Below, piece by piece: positions 1-12,756 of a DNA stretch of 64,000 bases; positions within the stretch are counted from its first letter, which is position 1; each line of letters opens with the position of its first letter. Position numbers and translations under genes: made by a program. The notes beneath the pieces were generated by a model that was given only the letters and a program-made list of their open reading frames with translations, searched no databases and was not told the DNA's origin. Origin of the DNA: Cordia subcordata (lineage: Eukaryota > Streptophyta > Magnoliopsida > Boraginales > Cordiaceae); the NCBI GenBank assembly GCA_028554755.1, contig JAPTOF010000014.1, positions 4,526,001 through 4,590,000 of the forward strand, given 5' to 3'.

Positions 1-243
1 GGCAACTGTAGTAAATTAATTGAGAAAAGCGCTATGACGAAATGGACATTACAAATTAACATACAACAAGCACATGATAAGTAATACAAGACATCAGAAC
101 AAAGAGGCAAAGGCAAACAAGTCAACCTGGACACTTCCTATTTCAAGCATTTAGAGAGAATTCAGAAACTGTTAAAAATGCCATTTAGAGAGAAGAGTTG
201 CTTCACTTATTGTTCTTCCCAAGAAAGGCCGGAACAATCATAC

Positions 244-1315
244 CTTGTATTTTATCTACAGGAGTTGTTGAGTTCTCCTCCTCTGTTCTTGTAGAGGAGC
301 TTCCAATAGTGGAATTTTCTTCAGCTACAGAATGCACAATCATTTCTGAATGGACTGAACTGTTTCCTCCTAAAATTTGCTTATCCGTGGATTTTTCATC
401 TGTCATCATGATCAAGGACAGATAAATACACAGCAGGATGCCCATGAATGTTCAACATGAGATGATGATCAGGTCAAAGTAGAAAAAAAGGAGATAAAGA
501 AAATCTAGAAACGCTTCAGTAAACACCAAGCGTGATTATATGATGACATAATATGTAGGTAGTGAATGAAAAGGAAAAGTTTAGGTACAATTTGTAGGGA
601 TCGTCTATGTTGGAAACAAATTGTCATCATATAAAAACCACGCACCCCCTTAACCAGAGCAAAATGCCAAGAAACATTTTATAAATCAGTTTCACATCCA
701 GTGAAACAAGTAAAATATGTTTCCACAAGCTTAATCATGCTCCTTCAGAAGACACTTCTGACGGATCAGGTTGACTGCTTTCTAGGTATTGCTTGTCATA
801 ACTTGGCAGTGCTTTCACTCTCGACTCTGGCTGCACCACTTAGTTTTAAATGCTCACCGGCACATAAAGATGGCAAGGCATGAGGCGGCTGATTTACCAT
901 TATTTCTCAAACATGAGAAGAGCTCTTTTAAAGCATTTGGATAATATTTAGTTGCTAATGCCACAACATTCTCTAAATGATGGATACAACTGTTTGAAGC
1001 TCAATCATTGTGAAATATAAGGGCTTTTACAAATTGGTACGACTAAGATTTAGCTCACACCTACTCATTGGTCAATTATGATTTACCATTTTGAATCAAA
1101 AGCTTAGAATACAATAGAACAAGTAATTACAGAGTAACTAATATAGTAACAAGGAACAAACCTGAAAACACAGATAGAAAATGAGTCTGAGGTGGGATTA
1201 AAGAAGCAAGGAACGGTGTTTTTGACCATGCCAATGTGAGAACCGTCGCGCAGACAAAAGCGATCAGGATGAGAGAGACCTGGCTGATCTTCAATCCATA
1301 AAAGCCTCCCTTCAT
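244..1315 (-). CDS. 5' part of a gene for a signal-anchored (type II-like) membrane protein, truncated by the window edge
   Basis: Two coding exons are visible. Exon 1 is 1315-1162, starting at an ATG that reads MKGGFYGLK. Exon 2 is 399-244. Exon 1 ends CAG|GT in phase 1, and joining to the acceptor ACAG|AT gives an in-frame Asp. Exon 2 ends at a good donor (ACAAG|GTATG), again phase 1, so the gene should continue left of base 1. The N-terminus has a short basic stretch, then a hydrophobic segment at about residues 10-27, then a Ser/Thr/Glu-rich stretch with three N-x-S/T sequons (NSS, NST, NST). This fits a signal anchor plus lumenal stem, as in many Golgi enzymes. I do not recognise the family. 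If the donor at 243 is not used, exon 2 reads to a stop at about 203 and the protein would be only about 117 residues. Confidence 0.5.
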
Positions 1316-1342
1316 CCTTAGTACCCCACAAATTGTGCACAA

Positions 1343-1531
1343 CCACTCAAGTTATTCACATTACAGGCCTTGTGTTTTCTTCAGATCAGCATCTGTCCCC
1401 AAATCACAAGCAGAAAATGTGAGCAAATGATCTATAATACTTCAAGAATAATAGAAACTGGGTAACATGAGTTAGCTACACCCAGAACACACACACACAC
1501 ACACGCTCGCACACACATACATATACACACA

Positions 1532-1586
<55 letters not shown>

Positions 1587-2689
1587 ATATATATATACAG
1601 AATACAGAAAATTCCAGTCAGCTAAATTTCGCCCAATTTCTAATTCCAGAGAACCCAAAAAAAGGGAACAAAAAGGAGCAGAAAGCTGAATTCAGCCAAA
1701 TTTATAATTACAGAGAACCAGAAAAATAAATAAAAAGAAACAGCTGCGAAATATAATTTTAACGTGTAAAATGACCACATGAAGAGCATTTCCACTTTTC
1801 AATCGAAATCAACAAATTTTTTTTAAAAAAAATTAGAAATTAGTTAATCAATTAATAAAATTAATAAAACTAAGATCAGTAGTATACAAATGAATAAAAT
1901 TGAAAACAAAAAAATAACTGAAATTTAGTTTCATTCCTGCACATTTATGGATCGCCAGCCAAAAACAGAAACTAAAATTCATATCCCCAAAAAAAAGAAA
2001 AAAGAGAGAAAAAAAAAAAAAAACGTCGTCGTATTACGTCACTTACAAGCAAAGTTCTTGCATACTCGATATGCGATGAAATCCCCCAAAAAAAATTAAA
2101 AAAAAGGAAAAAAATTATAGTTTTGCTTAATGATAAGTAAAATGAAAAGACGGAGAGAATTATGATGATCGGTAAGATTTTGACGGCTAATTGAATTGAG
2201 GTTTGATAATGTGACGGCAAGAACAGGTGTGAGCTGTAAGAGTGGTGACAGCGTGTTTGTGAACACGGCGAGAGTGAGATTGGGGGGTCCACAACCACAT
2301 GTTTTCAAAAGGAGTAATCGATGTAGGAATTAAATGTTGAATAGATTTTAGTGAGGTGGTTGTTAATGGTGGTGGGTTTGGTATTTTTCCTCGTCCTTAA
2401 TCACCATTGTTATCGAATCTTGTGGGGGTTTACTTTAAAAAACTTTGCTCCATCTCGTTCCTCTGGGCTTTTTGGAATATTGATATATATACAAGGTTTA
2501 ATTAATCCGACAATTATGAGGACGCCACGTCAAGAAATGATGATCTGTATCTATTATCTATATATCCATTTATACTATATATACTAAAAGTAAATCTTGA
2601 TTTCCTTTATTTCTGCTGTTCTATAATGTTGCGCCACGCCGGTCCTAATATTGAGCTAAACCATAACGCGCAAACCCTCTTTTGGCCAT
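1343..2689. other. Upstream region of the left-edge gene; no coding gene seen
   Basis: This stretch holds the compound microsatellite, several A-rich tracts (about 1800-1910 and 1985-2110) and no reading frame with coding character. It probably contains the promoter and untranslated leader of the minus-strand gene. A leader intron is possible but could not be placed. Confidence 0.5.
1487..1598. repeat. Compound microsatellite (AC)n-(CT)n-(AC)n-(AT)n
   Basis: An uninterrupted CT run of about 38 bases (about 1534-1571) is flanked by AC runs and followed by a short AT run. It lies just upstream of the start codon of the left-edge minus-strand gene, probably in its 5' leader or promoter, where it reads as GA/GT repeats. 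Confidence 0.9.
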
Positions 2690-3965
2690 TAAAGCTGCAT
2701 TTGTTTGTAGGAAAATAACTTCCAATGGGAAATATTTTTCAGGAGAAAATATTTATTTAGAAAATAGAATATTTTTAATGTTTAGTTGTCATACCAGGAA
2801 ACATTTTCTGGTTTTTGGTGGTTATCCTGGAAAGCATTTTCTTGGGGTATAATTGTTTCAAAAACCTTTTCTAATTAAAAATTTTTATGTAATAATAAAT
2901 TTAAATATTTTAAAATATATCATTTAAATAAAATAATTAATTTAACTTATAATTCTTCATATCATTTGAAATAAATCAAAATAGGAACCAATGTCAATAC
3001 TGAATTTTTAACTCATATATTTTGCTTTTCGCACATTTTATCCATTCAAAAATAATGTAAAAAAATTTAACTAGAGGATTGAAAACATAAAACCACACTC
3101 TGAAACAAATTCAAGTATGACAAAGAACACAATAACCAGAGGACATAAAATAAGACATCTCCATACTTATTTTAATAACCGAAAGCTAATAAATATAAGC
3201 ATACATCAAAATAGTACCAGCATCCATCATAGTTAAAACCTATTCAAAATAATCTATAATATGCTAGCTATATAGAAGAATCCTTTGCAATATAATAATG
3301 ACAAGTATCGTATAAATAACATTCTTAACATCTTTTTGCCACGTGGCGCTGTTATATTACGTTTAATTTTGAAAATTGTGTTTTATTTTAATGAGATTTA
3401 TATTGATTTACTAATTTATTTTAATAATTACATATTACATTCCAAAATTATGACATGCAATCTGGATTGATTGTAGATATCTATGGTAACTCTCCAATTT
3501 AGTTTTATCAAATGGTGACCTATTTTAATTGATATATCTTTTCTTATTTTAATCTTCTTCCCATATTTCTATAATGCTTTCCCTTAGTAATTTTAATGTA
3601 AATCATTTTACCAAATGCTTTAATTATTCATATTTTGTTTTGTAATTTAACTCAAATATACATAATTTAATTATTTGAATCTATCTTTTTGTAATTATTT
3701 AGGAATAATAATGATACTTATTTCGACATAATGCCACTTATCTTAATTTTTTGAAAAAATGCTATGCATATAAAATAACATTTTGCTTCCCCGTGCATTA
3801 CATGGGTGGTTGACTAGTATAACCATATAAGTGATGAAACCCATCCAAAATAGTATAAACATACAAGTCATGACCATATAGGCCTATTCATGATAGTTAA
3901 AGTCTATCCAGAATAATGATGTAAATGATTCAACAATAGCATACTAAAGTAATATAGGCCTATTC

Positions 3966-4806
3966 ATGATGTTGCCAGATGAAATTAGAGATCCAAATCC
4001 TTTGAAGCTCACTAATTTTTACCATAAATGCCTTAGCTTGCATCTCCCGGTCAACAAGATAGTCAACTACGGATGCCAAAATAATCTCATCATAACCTTC
4101 AGTTTTCATCACCTTTGCATAAAGATTAGATAATATAAATTCACTTTGGCTCAATCTATCAACAACAGTAGTTAATTTTTCAAGTTCCTCAACTCTAAGT
4201 TGAGAAGTTAAATCTTTCACACCTTAGTGTCTCTTAGACTTGACCTAGCACTTGGAGGACAATTTCTTTGCCCTCTATTCATGCTTGTTTCCACATTAAC
4301 ATCAACATCATCCAAAGGTTTCAAATTGACTTTTGCATCTTCTTCTAAGTTAGTGTCATTGAAAGATTTTGCATAATTTCCAATTGCCATATCCTTGCCC
4401 ATAACCAAAGGTATCTCATCATACATTTAAATCTTCCTATTCAAGTATTTCTCATGATTTAAATGAACCTGCAATGGAAACAAAACTATGAACAAATATA
4501 AATTCATATAAAGATACAAAAAACAAGTTGAATTGTTACCATGACTTCTTCATCATAGACATGCTTAGGACATGTAATCATTTTCATGTTGTTATCCCAA
4601 CCAAAGCCAATTTTTTATTTAAATAACATGATTATCTTCCATAGAGTCATCAAATGATTTTTAACATGTAATGCAATGTAATCTACAGCAAATTTTTTAG
4701 CAATTTGTTTGGCAACACCCAAAAAGCTCTCAATCTTGAAAGTAGATAATGGTTTGTTTCCTTTCACTGTCTCCTCATACAGTAATTGGAGAAGTGTGTG
4801 ATACAT
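3966..4806 (-). pseudogene. Harbinger ORF1-like Myb/SANT-like protein remnant
   Basis: Three adjacent minus-strand segments read as one decayed protein. The first (4806-4615) contains LLQLLYEETVKGNKPLSTFK, matching the start of a Myb/SANT-like domain with the spacing seen in plant PIF/Harbinger companion proteins. It continues through a segment reading FGWDNNMKMITCPKHVY (about 4600-4540) and then MYDEIPLVMGKDMAIGNYAKSF (4426-4217). The last segment (4220-3966) is a helical C-terminal part containing VVDYLVDREMQAKAF. The segments lie in different frames or are separated by a stop, so this is not an intact gene. In this superfamily the protein is known to help the transposase bind DNA and enter the nucleus; its role here is inferred from position and motif. 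Confidence 0.7.
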
Positions 4807-5279
4807 TGGATTTTACCACTTCAATACTTTGTTTTAGCCTTTACATTTTTTAACGTACTCATGACTACAAACAAGCATATATATATTATAGATGATTAAT
4901 CATCAAGTATGGAATTCATATTAACTAATTAAGCATATCAAATTTCGTCATCAAGTAATGCACTTTGCTAGCAAACACAAGAATGCATACAATAATCACC
5001 AAAACATCCAGGAAGCAAATATCTCATAATAATCAAACAGCTAAATCTTATAAATTAAAGCATAAATCAATTCATAGTCCCTTTAAATAAAACTTAGAAA
5101 ATAATAAGTACAATCATTTCTAAAACAAACATTTCACAATACTAAATAGTCTGAAATAAGATAACTCATGCATCATATTATTCGTTATACTATTATAATC
5201 ATTCCATATCATCTCTCTTCTTGCCAACTATTCTCGATTTTCTTCCTTTTCCTGTCCTTGGCTTAATACAAGTCTAATG

Positions 5280-6290
5280 TGCTCTACTAGAAATATTCAT
5301 CAAATTCTTCTATAATGAAATCATGTGGATTAGTGCCCACAATGATATTATGAAAGATACAACTAGCAAAAACAACATCAACTTGTGTTTGATATGACCA
5401 ATATGGTTGAGCATCAGTACATGGAAGCATTTCTTTAATATTCCAAATCCATGCTCAATTGTTGTCCTTAATGAGGAGTGTTAAAGGTTAAATAACTCAT
5501 TATTCTTAGGTGGATGGTCACTAAATTCTATAATATGGTAGCGAACGCCACAATAAGGACTTATTATTCCATTATGGATGCCATATCCAGCATCATCCAA
5601 GTAATACTTTCCTATAATTAATAAATATGAAATTGTATTATTATTTGGTTTCATATGGATATATAAACATGACTACAAATCTATTTTCTAATACATTTAG
5701 GAATCTTAAGCCCACGTTGCCTTGATAATGTATCACTTAATGCTTGTGAATCATGTGCACTTTCTTCCTAACCAACTAATACATAAGTGAATCTCAAATC
5801 AAAAGTAATGGCAGCCAACATATTTTGTGTTGTTCCATCTTTACAACCACGAAATTTGCCTTGCAATTTGAAAGGCACATTTGCGTGAATATGTGTTCCA
5901 TCAATTGCTCCCACGCAGTCCTATTGATAAACGTTTCCTAAGTTCTTATAAAAAGCAAAGTAAAAGAAAAACACAACTCTAATAAAAGACAAAAATTACC
6001 TTAAAAAATTGAAAAAAATCTTTTGTTGGCAGCGATTTGAGGAGGTATGGAACTAGTAGGGTCTTGTATGACATATTTGTACAACTTTAAAATTGCATTC
6101 AATACAATTTTAAAGTATTGATGAATTGTCTCAATCGATCTACAGAATTTTCCATTAATAAATCCAAACCTAAGATTATGTCCTCGTATTTGTACGAATA
6201 TTATAACTTGCTCTTTAATGCATTTATTTTTGGTTGGTTGCGGTAGATGTTTGTAGTAAGAAGCTCGCAAAGTTTATTAAAAACAATGGG
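5280..6290 (-). pseudogene. PIF/Harbinger DDE transposase (HARBI1-like), disrupted
   Basis: Minus-strand translation shows the family's motifs in order. The N-terminal part (6270-6001) includes SIETIHQYFKIVLNAILKLY. DCVGAIDGTHIHA follows near 5920 with the first catalytic Asp, then VPFKLQGKFRGCKDGTTQN, LAAITFDLRFTYVLVG, ESAHDSQALSDTLSRQRGL, YYLDDAGYGIHNGIISPY with the second Asp, and finally a C-terminal part reading VVFASCIFHNIIVGTNPHDF. Damage is clear: a stop replaces the Trp after YVLVG (about 5770), a stop replaces an Arg after NNELFNL (about 5487), and an extra T shifts frame before the GT...AG intron at about 5930-6000. The protein would have been the cut-and-paste nuclease; it is now non-functional. 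Confidence 0.88.
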
Positions 6291-7834
6291 TTTCGAACAA
6301 AGTTACTCGACACAATGTCTATTAGAGTAACACAATATACTATTCATATAAAATTCTCTCTCACACTCTGCATGAAACATAGACTGTCTTTGTAGCAACT
6401 GTTTATGCTTAAATTTTCTTAAATAGACGTGACATATAGCTAAAGTAGTTGCAACAATAGCTAAGGTTACACACAAATTTTTTTCTTCTATCTATAAAAG
6501 TTTTTTACAACTGTATAATAATATAATAATGACAATAAGCTAATCAATTTTGATATAATACCATTATCATGACAACCACTTTAATCTAAGTACAATTATC
6601 AAAACAAGACCTTACCATATATAAAAAAATATAGGTATGATTAAACAGATATTGCATTCAACAACATTCTCCAAACAATTAGTTATCTAGTAGTTATTCA
6701 GTAGATATGATTGTGATTCTAATAGTCATGTACTTGCTCTTTGCAAATCAAACTTGAGTGGAATCAAATCGACAATCACAATGTTGGAAAACATCTATCT
6801 TTTCATCATAAAAAAGATTATCATCATATATATATATTTTTTGCTTTTAAAAAGTGTTGTTTTTCTTCTTCTGGTGGACTATTTTTATTCTTTTGATATG
6901 TAACCAATTTTACGTAAAACAAAAGGGGGAAAAATTGATTACTTGTGAAGAAAGATAAGCAAGGCTTTGTTCATTTTTAGATTATCAATTGTATTAATCT
7001 ATTCAACACTATACTAAATTTAGCCGTTGCAAATTCTTGAGCTAGGGTAATTAAGTTAATAAGATACTAGTTAATGGGGGTACATTTTGGCATTAATCTT
7101 ATATACACTCATTATATGTTAGAATCAATAGAATTTCAATGATATTATACTTATAAGAGAACATTCACCCAACAAAATTAACAAAAGTTGAAGTGCTTTA
7201 TCTTCTTCTTCTTAAAAAAAAAAGGCATAGATATGAAAAATGTATAGATCTAAAAAATTCAAAAAAAAAATAATCACTTTAGAAAAATATATCTCTCTTT
7301 AGATCTAACATGTAGACAACAAAAAAAAAAATGAAAAAACCTAGTAAAAGAGACGAGTAGAGGAAGATAAAGATCTGTAAAAGCTTAACACAAAAGTTGT
7401 CTTAAAATCTTCAAAAACTATATAAAAATTGTCTATTATGTTAAGCTTGGACATAGAACAGAACACAAACCTAGCAATGCAGACACACGACATCCACTTG
7501 CTTTCTCACGACAAATACACTATTTCACCCAATACAAACATAAAAAAAGCTAAGAAGTAAGAAAAAAGTGAAAGATTTTAGGGAGATTTCCATACCGATG
7601 AGAGAGGAAATAAAGTAGTGGAGAGAGCGCGTTTGAGAGGAGAGAGAACGTCCATTGAGCGTGTACAACATTTCAAGAAAATGTTTTCCCATGTTTTTGG
7701 TTGAAAAAATATTTTCCTAAAATCTAACTAAGAGATCAAGATTGACTGAAAATTATTTTTCAATTGACTTCTTGTGATGTTGCCAAACACCAGAAAATAG
7801 AAAAAATATTTTCCTACAAACAAACGGGGTCTAA

Positions 7835-9360
7835 TTGTATTTCCATTTTACTTTTGTCTATTAGTTTCCCCTCCTTTTGATGTCCAAACCCTAATGCCGC
7901 ACCTATTACTTTCCATAGCTTAATTTTTTCTTTTCATCTTTATGATACACTTTTTAACACCAGATTATGTCAATCAGATCTTATTCTGATTATGTTTACA
8001 TGCTTAAATTGATATTGGGTTTCCAAAATTATTATTACATTGTGATAAGAACACTAGTGTTTAATTTTGGCATTGAAGATATCGCTTTGCTGATTATGTT
8101 AATTGTTGATTTTCCTTTTTTGATTTCTGTTTATGCTTATATAGTCAAAATTATTCCATGTATTAATCACTTTGAGCTCAGTAATTTTCTTCCTAGAGGT
8201 ACGTCACTTTTGTTTGAACGTTTTACATTGCTTGTACGTCAATTGATGTATGAATTTTTAATTTGTTTTAATACCTTTTATTGAGTTTATTATTTTTTAA
8301 GAACATTATTAATTGTTGTATACAAAAAACCTGAAACCTATTCAGAAGATTATCTTGCTGCTGTTGTTTAGAATTTGAAACTCTCTGTTCGATCTGCATT
8401 TTTTCTTTGCAATTGTTTAATCTTCATTTTTTCTTCGCAATTATGCTTATTATTATTTTGTTTTATTCTCGATCATCATTCCTACTCTTCATCCAAACGA
8501 GAGTTAAATTGTTTTGATTATATTCTACTTCTATTTTTATCTCCTTTAACAATCTATGTATTTGTTTTTTTGTTTCTATCAATATGAACACAAAACCCAT
8601 GACTCATGTGACATCTTTTACTCATAAATCACCTTTTTTTAAGAAAAACCCTTAGGTCAGAATTTTTTCTACTTCAAAATTACTTATGTTTTTTTCAGTT
8701 CTTATTATTACTTTTGTAACTTTTTATTGATTCTTATTATTACTTTTTGTAAGAACTTACTTTGATTTTTGTTTTTTGTATTTGTGCTTCACAACTTTTT
8801 CTTTTGTCTTTAGAGTAATTCTTGTGTAGCTAACAAGTACGTACGCATATGCATCTTTTTGTTTTAATGTATAATTGTTATTGCCGTATTCCTTTTTTGA
8901 ATTTTTTAAATTATTCATAAGACCTTCAATGATATTAAATTAATTTAGCTTCTTTGTTGTTTTCTTTATTTGGTTACTGTGATCACATCTCATTATATGT
9001 TAATCGTTTTTCAGTTCAATTTTTTATATGTCTCAATTTTCTTTACTATTGTCGATTGTGCTTCATGTTTGTCTTTCCTCTACTTTTTTATGTCCTTTCA
9101 TCAGTGAACAAATTATTGCTGGTCTTTATTTGAGCCCACTAAAATGTTTTGGTTTTTGTATATCAACTTGCACATTACTATATCTCCTTTATTGCCACCA
9201 TGTGCTTAGATGATCTATATGTGTTGCTTTTTTTTTATCCATCTTTAGAATTGTCTTTTGTTTCATTCTATGTGATAAATAGAATTGAGAAGGTGATTTT
9301 ATTTTTGTCAGTTATATGAGTTTAAATGATTGTATATACCGTTTTAATTTTTTGGATTAG
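7835..9360. other. AT-rich region without a recognisable gene
   Basis: Between the right Harbinger end and the RPA-like pseudogene the sequence is T-rich on the plus strand and open in short stretches, but it shows no conserved domain or coding bias. It may be the former upstream or intronic part of the RPA-like gene. Confidence 0.4.
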
Positions 9361-11060
9361 ATGGAACCAAATGTCAATGACATTGCAGATCTTAAACTCC
9401 CATGACAAATGTACCGCATAATTGTGCAGGCTATTCATGTGTGGTTTATTACCAAAGGGTTTGAAAGGATGGGCATGAATTTGCTTTTGTTAGATGAGCA
9501 TGTTTATATTGTCCCTTACGTAAAGATTGTAGTTCTTTTTTTTATTATTAGTTTTAGTTTGTATTAATGTTTTCTTTATCAATTATAACAAGGAGATAAA
9601 ATCCAAGCTTCAATTCGAAAATCGTTGACGCCAAAATTCCAAATCAATTTCAGGAAGGAGAATGCTATAGTGTTGTTAACTTTAGTTTTTATGATAACAG
9701 TAGTAGTTTAGGATAACCCGATATCTCAACGCATCATTTTCAATAACTATACGTTAGTAAAAGACATTCTGGCAACTACTTTAGAGTTTAATCATTAGAA
9801 CCTTCTTTCGATTGAAGATGTGTTACAAGCTGGTGTTGATAATTGTTAACGTTTAGGTTAAATACAACCTAAACTGATGTAAATGATGATTATTACAATA
9901 ATTCATGCAACGTCAACCATTTGTTTAATTTGAAATTTATATTCTTCTTGCAGGATGTCATTGATGAGTTGGTTGTCATTGGAGATGTTATGGAATTAAC
10001 CTATTAGGGAGCTCCTATCAAAATATATATGCGTTTATTTATTTACATTAATAATCAGGCCTGTTGCTTCTTTTTTTAATTGCTTTTGTTTTATGACAAC
10101 AGAAAGTTGCACATTATGGAGAGTTATGTAGACCAAGTCACTAGTCATTTGAGAAATCCTAAAACAAAACCTATCAATATGGTTTTTCTTAGAGGAAATC
10201 TAAAGATCATTGTAACTTTAACATTAATTTTTTCAATTTGTTGTTGTTAACATTTGTATAAGACATAAGAATTTTAGTTGTTTTGATTTGTACAATCTAA
10301 TGGTGGATTTTAGGAAATATCATTATCACTAATGCATTCAATGCTTTGAAGCTTTTTTTTAAATCTTGACATTGAAGCTACTATTGCCTTCAAAAATAGG
10401 TATACATTATCTTTTTTTTTTATGTTATTTGAATTTGACTTATTATTGATTTTATTTTATTATTTCTATATGTATTTAGTCTATGCTTCGGGGAAAGCAA
10501 TTGATCGCAACGGATTAGTCACTTACCATCAACTTACCCAATTTCCTCAATAAAGTGTTTTTGTCTCCAAGGAGATTCAAGACTCTCTACGAAATAAGAT
10601 AGGTTAAAGAGGTATTGAATTATTATAATACTTTAAACACCACAATTTAATTCTTTTTTGATTTTACTTATTTTATTTGACATTACATTATTCATCACCT
10701 TTAGAAAGGTAGATACATTGTGATGGTTAATGTTTTAACCATACAGAAGGAGAATGGGTGTTGTGCATATCAAGCCCAAGATGTAAAAAAAGGTTTTACT
10801 CCAAGTTGGAAAGTTTTGGTTTGATAAATGCAAATTTACGATCAAAGATGAAGTTTTGAGGTATCGTTTAACTAGAAACTACCAATTTGTATTCTAAAAT
10901 ATACTTTGTATTTGATACAATAATAATCTATATGTTCCATGTTGTAGGTATAGGATTTAGTTGTTGGTCTCAGATCATACAAGCACTGCTTCATTTGTCT
11001 TATTTAATAAACCTACTGTGAAGTTCATTAACCATTCTACTCTTGGTCTTTTAGATAAAT
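9361..11060 (+). pseudogene. Replication protein A 70 kDa subunit-like pseudogene
   Basis: Plus-strand fragments follow the order of plant RPA70-type proteins, which bind single-stranded DNA through OB folds. It starts MEPNVNDIADLKLP followed by a TGA where the family has Trp, then LLLLDEH | GDKIQASIRKSL across an apparent intron (about 9510-9591). QEGECYSVVNFSFYDNSSS and VIDELVVIGDVMELTY follow, then SCTLWRV near 10108 and INMVFLR. Late fragments read DKCKFTIKDEVLRYRL (about 10827) and SDHTSTASFVLFNKPTVKF (about 10970), corresponding to the C-terminal zinc/OB region. Fragments change frame repeatedly and contain several stops. Such genes occur as host paralogues and as passengers of plant Helitrons; no Helitron ends or Rep/helicase were found here. 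Confidence 0.75.
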
Positions 11061-11492
11061 TAATTAAGGTTAGTGACCCAGGCCTAACTACTGACTTACC
11101 ACCACTTCCTCATTAGCTTAAGCATTTTCCTGAGTAATAGCATAAAGTCTAGTGAGGTTTTGCGGACCACGGTCACCATGTCTATCTTGTCTATCCTGTC
11201 GTGGCTCAACTTTGTCATGGTTGGCCTAATTACCTTGCCTATTTCCATTCTGCGATTTCTTCTGAAGCAATCAACAATCTCGAAGACGATGATCAATAAA
11301 CCCATATTGTAGGCATGCTTCAATTTTCTACCAACACTACCCTGATAGATGCCTCTTCCCACATGTACTACATTGATTAGATCTAACATTTCTAGTTGTT
11401 CGTGTCGTAGGTCTTTTTGAGTTGTTTCCTTATTGCTTGTCCTTATCATGTAAACCACTAGTTTGACGTCTTTTCTTATTTATAAGGTTCTA

Positions 11493-11723
11493 CTAATGTC
11501 TATTTTTAATACCCAGTCTTCTTTTAGTTATCAGTGCAGTGTTGTAAACTTCTTGAAAGGTTTGATGAAGAAAAGCCTTCACTCTCTCAAGTATGTCAAA
11601 TGGCATGCCAAACTCAAACATTTGTGCTTTCACTTCTTGAGTTAACACCATTTTTGGAGCAAAATGGGCTAGTTCGTTAAACTTTAGTCCATATTCCTCG
11701 ATTGTTATATCATGCTGCTTCAA
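11493..11723 (-). pseudogene. gag core remnant (retrotransposon gag domain)
   Basis: The 76-codon stretch contains the family pattern of a short aromatic/basic stretch, then I-E-E-Y, then K-F-x-x-L-x-x-F-A-P, then a hydrophobic/acidic helix with FEFGMPFDILERV. This is the retrotransposon gag (capsid-like) core. It is isolated from the N-terminal and zinc-knuckle parts by frame changes. Confidence 0.65.
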
Positions 11724-12294
11724 ATTAATGAACTTAGTGATCTTCTAACTTTTGTAAGACTAAGGGTAGAATCTAGATTCAAATGCTCCTTTGAACTGAA
11801 CCCTTGCATTTGCAACTATTCCTCTTGTAATCTCCACCAATCTTTTATTGGTCCCGTTAGCATCGAGTATCAAGTTACATTTTTAGGTCTTCCATAACTT
11901 CATAAGAATCAAAATTATCTTCTATCTCTGATAGCCACATAGCTGCTATACTTGAGGACCACATTTTCTATTGAATGCAGAAGCTTTTGTCTGCAAAAAT
12001 CAACCAAAAACCTGTTGCTTTACATCTCTCACATACACTGGTGGTATTGGTACAAATTTAGGGCTAACAAACTGCTGAGGCATTAGAATAAATTGTGATC
12101 TTACTACCAAGGAGGATACATGCTATGGTGCTGGTACAAATTGAGATGCATAAACATATTGTTGCACCGAGACATCCTGAAGAACTGGATTACTCTATGC
12201 TATTAGAATAGTTTCAGTTACCAGCACTGATTGAGGTACTTGTGCGTGCTAAATTGATGAGGCTAATAGAGGCAGATTAGATTAGGTAGTTGGA

Positions 12295-12622
12295 GCTAAC
12301 TGTGATGTTGTAACAAGTGGTTTATAACTGACTTTATGATGGCAGAACTTTTTAGTGCATCGAAATTGATGGCAGAGAGGCAATATAAGGAATTTGGATT
12401 GTCTAAGATGCTAGCACTATTAGAGGAATAGCCTAAGATTGCAAGACAAGTTGTGAATAATCCTACTGGTTGAGTTGTATTCTGTAGGGCTGTTATGTTT
12501 GCTACATTTGCTGGGGCTTGACTAGGAACAATCTGAACCTGAGCTGAAGATAAAACATGCCGCTCAAGGACAAGGTCAACTAATTGGACATTGTCAACTT
12601 GGTTATTGCTATAGCCTGCCAT
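12295..12622 (-). pseudogene. gag N-terminal remnant of the gypsy-like element
   Basis: This open segment of about 108 codons starts at the first ATG after the primer-binding-site leader, as expected for gag of this class. The sequence is Gln/Ala/Ser/Asn-rich and low in complexity. The frame breaks before the conserved gag core, so no complete gag is encoded. Confidence 0.55.
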
Positions 12623-12756
12623 TTTCTATTGTACAAAGTACAGAACCATTAGTATAACAAAGGAATGACAGAAAATCTTACGCTTAATTCGAGTAGTAAT
12701 GATGCTAACATATTCTTATCTATGCGAATCACCCTAAGCCAACAAATCATAGCCTA

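Larger units (their letters stand above)
2693..7831 (-). mobile_element. PIF/Harbinger DNA transposon, decayed, about 5.1 kb
   Basis: The ends form 25-bp terminal inverted repeats. The left end runs from 2693; the right end, read inward, runs from 7831. The inner 18 bases (TTTGTTTGTAGGAAAATA) are identical and most mismatches lie in the outer seven. A TAA target duplication sits at 2690-2692 and 7832-7834, the size and sequence expected for PIF/Harbinger. Inside, on the minus strand, are remnants of the two genes typical of the superfamily: a DDE transposase with HARBI1-type motifs and a Myb/SANT-like companion. Both carry stops and frameshifts, so the copy cannot move by itself. The remainder (2720-3950 and 6300-7800) is AT-rich filler with no supported gene. 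Confidence 0.9.

Noticed and set aside
1476..1658. Arg/Glu- and Val/Cys-repeat peptide on the minus strand
   Set aside because: It is a translation of the GA/GT microsatellite.
8375..8587. Hydrophobic 70-codon frame that could suggest a membrane protein
   Set aside because: T-rich DNA naturally encodes Phe/Leu runs; no conserved motif and no start context.
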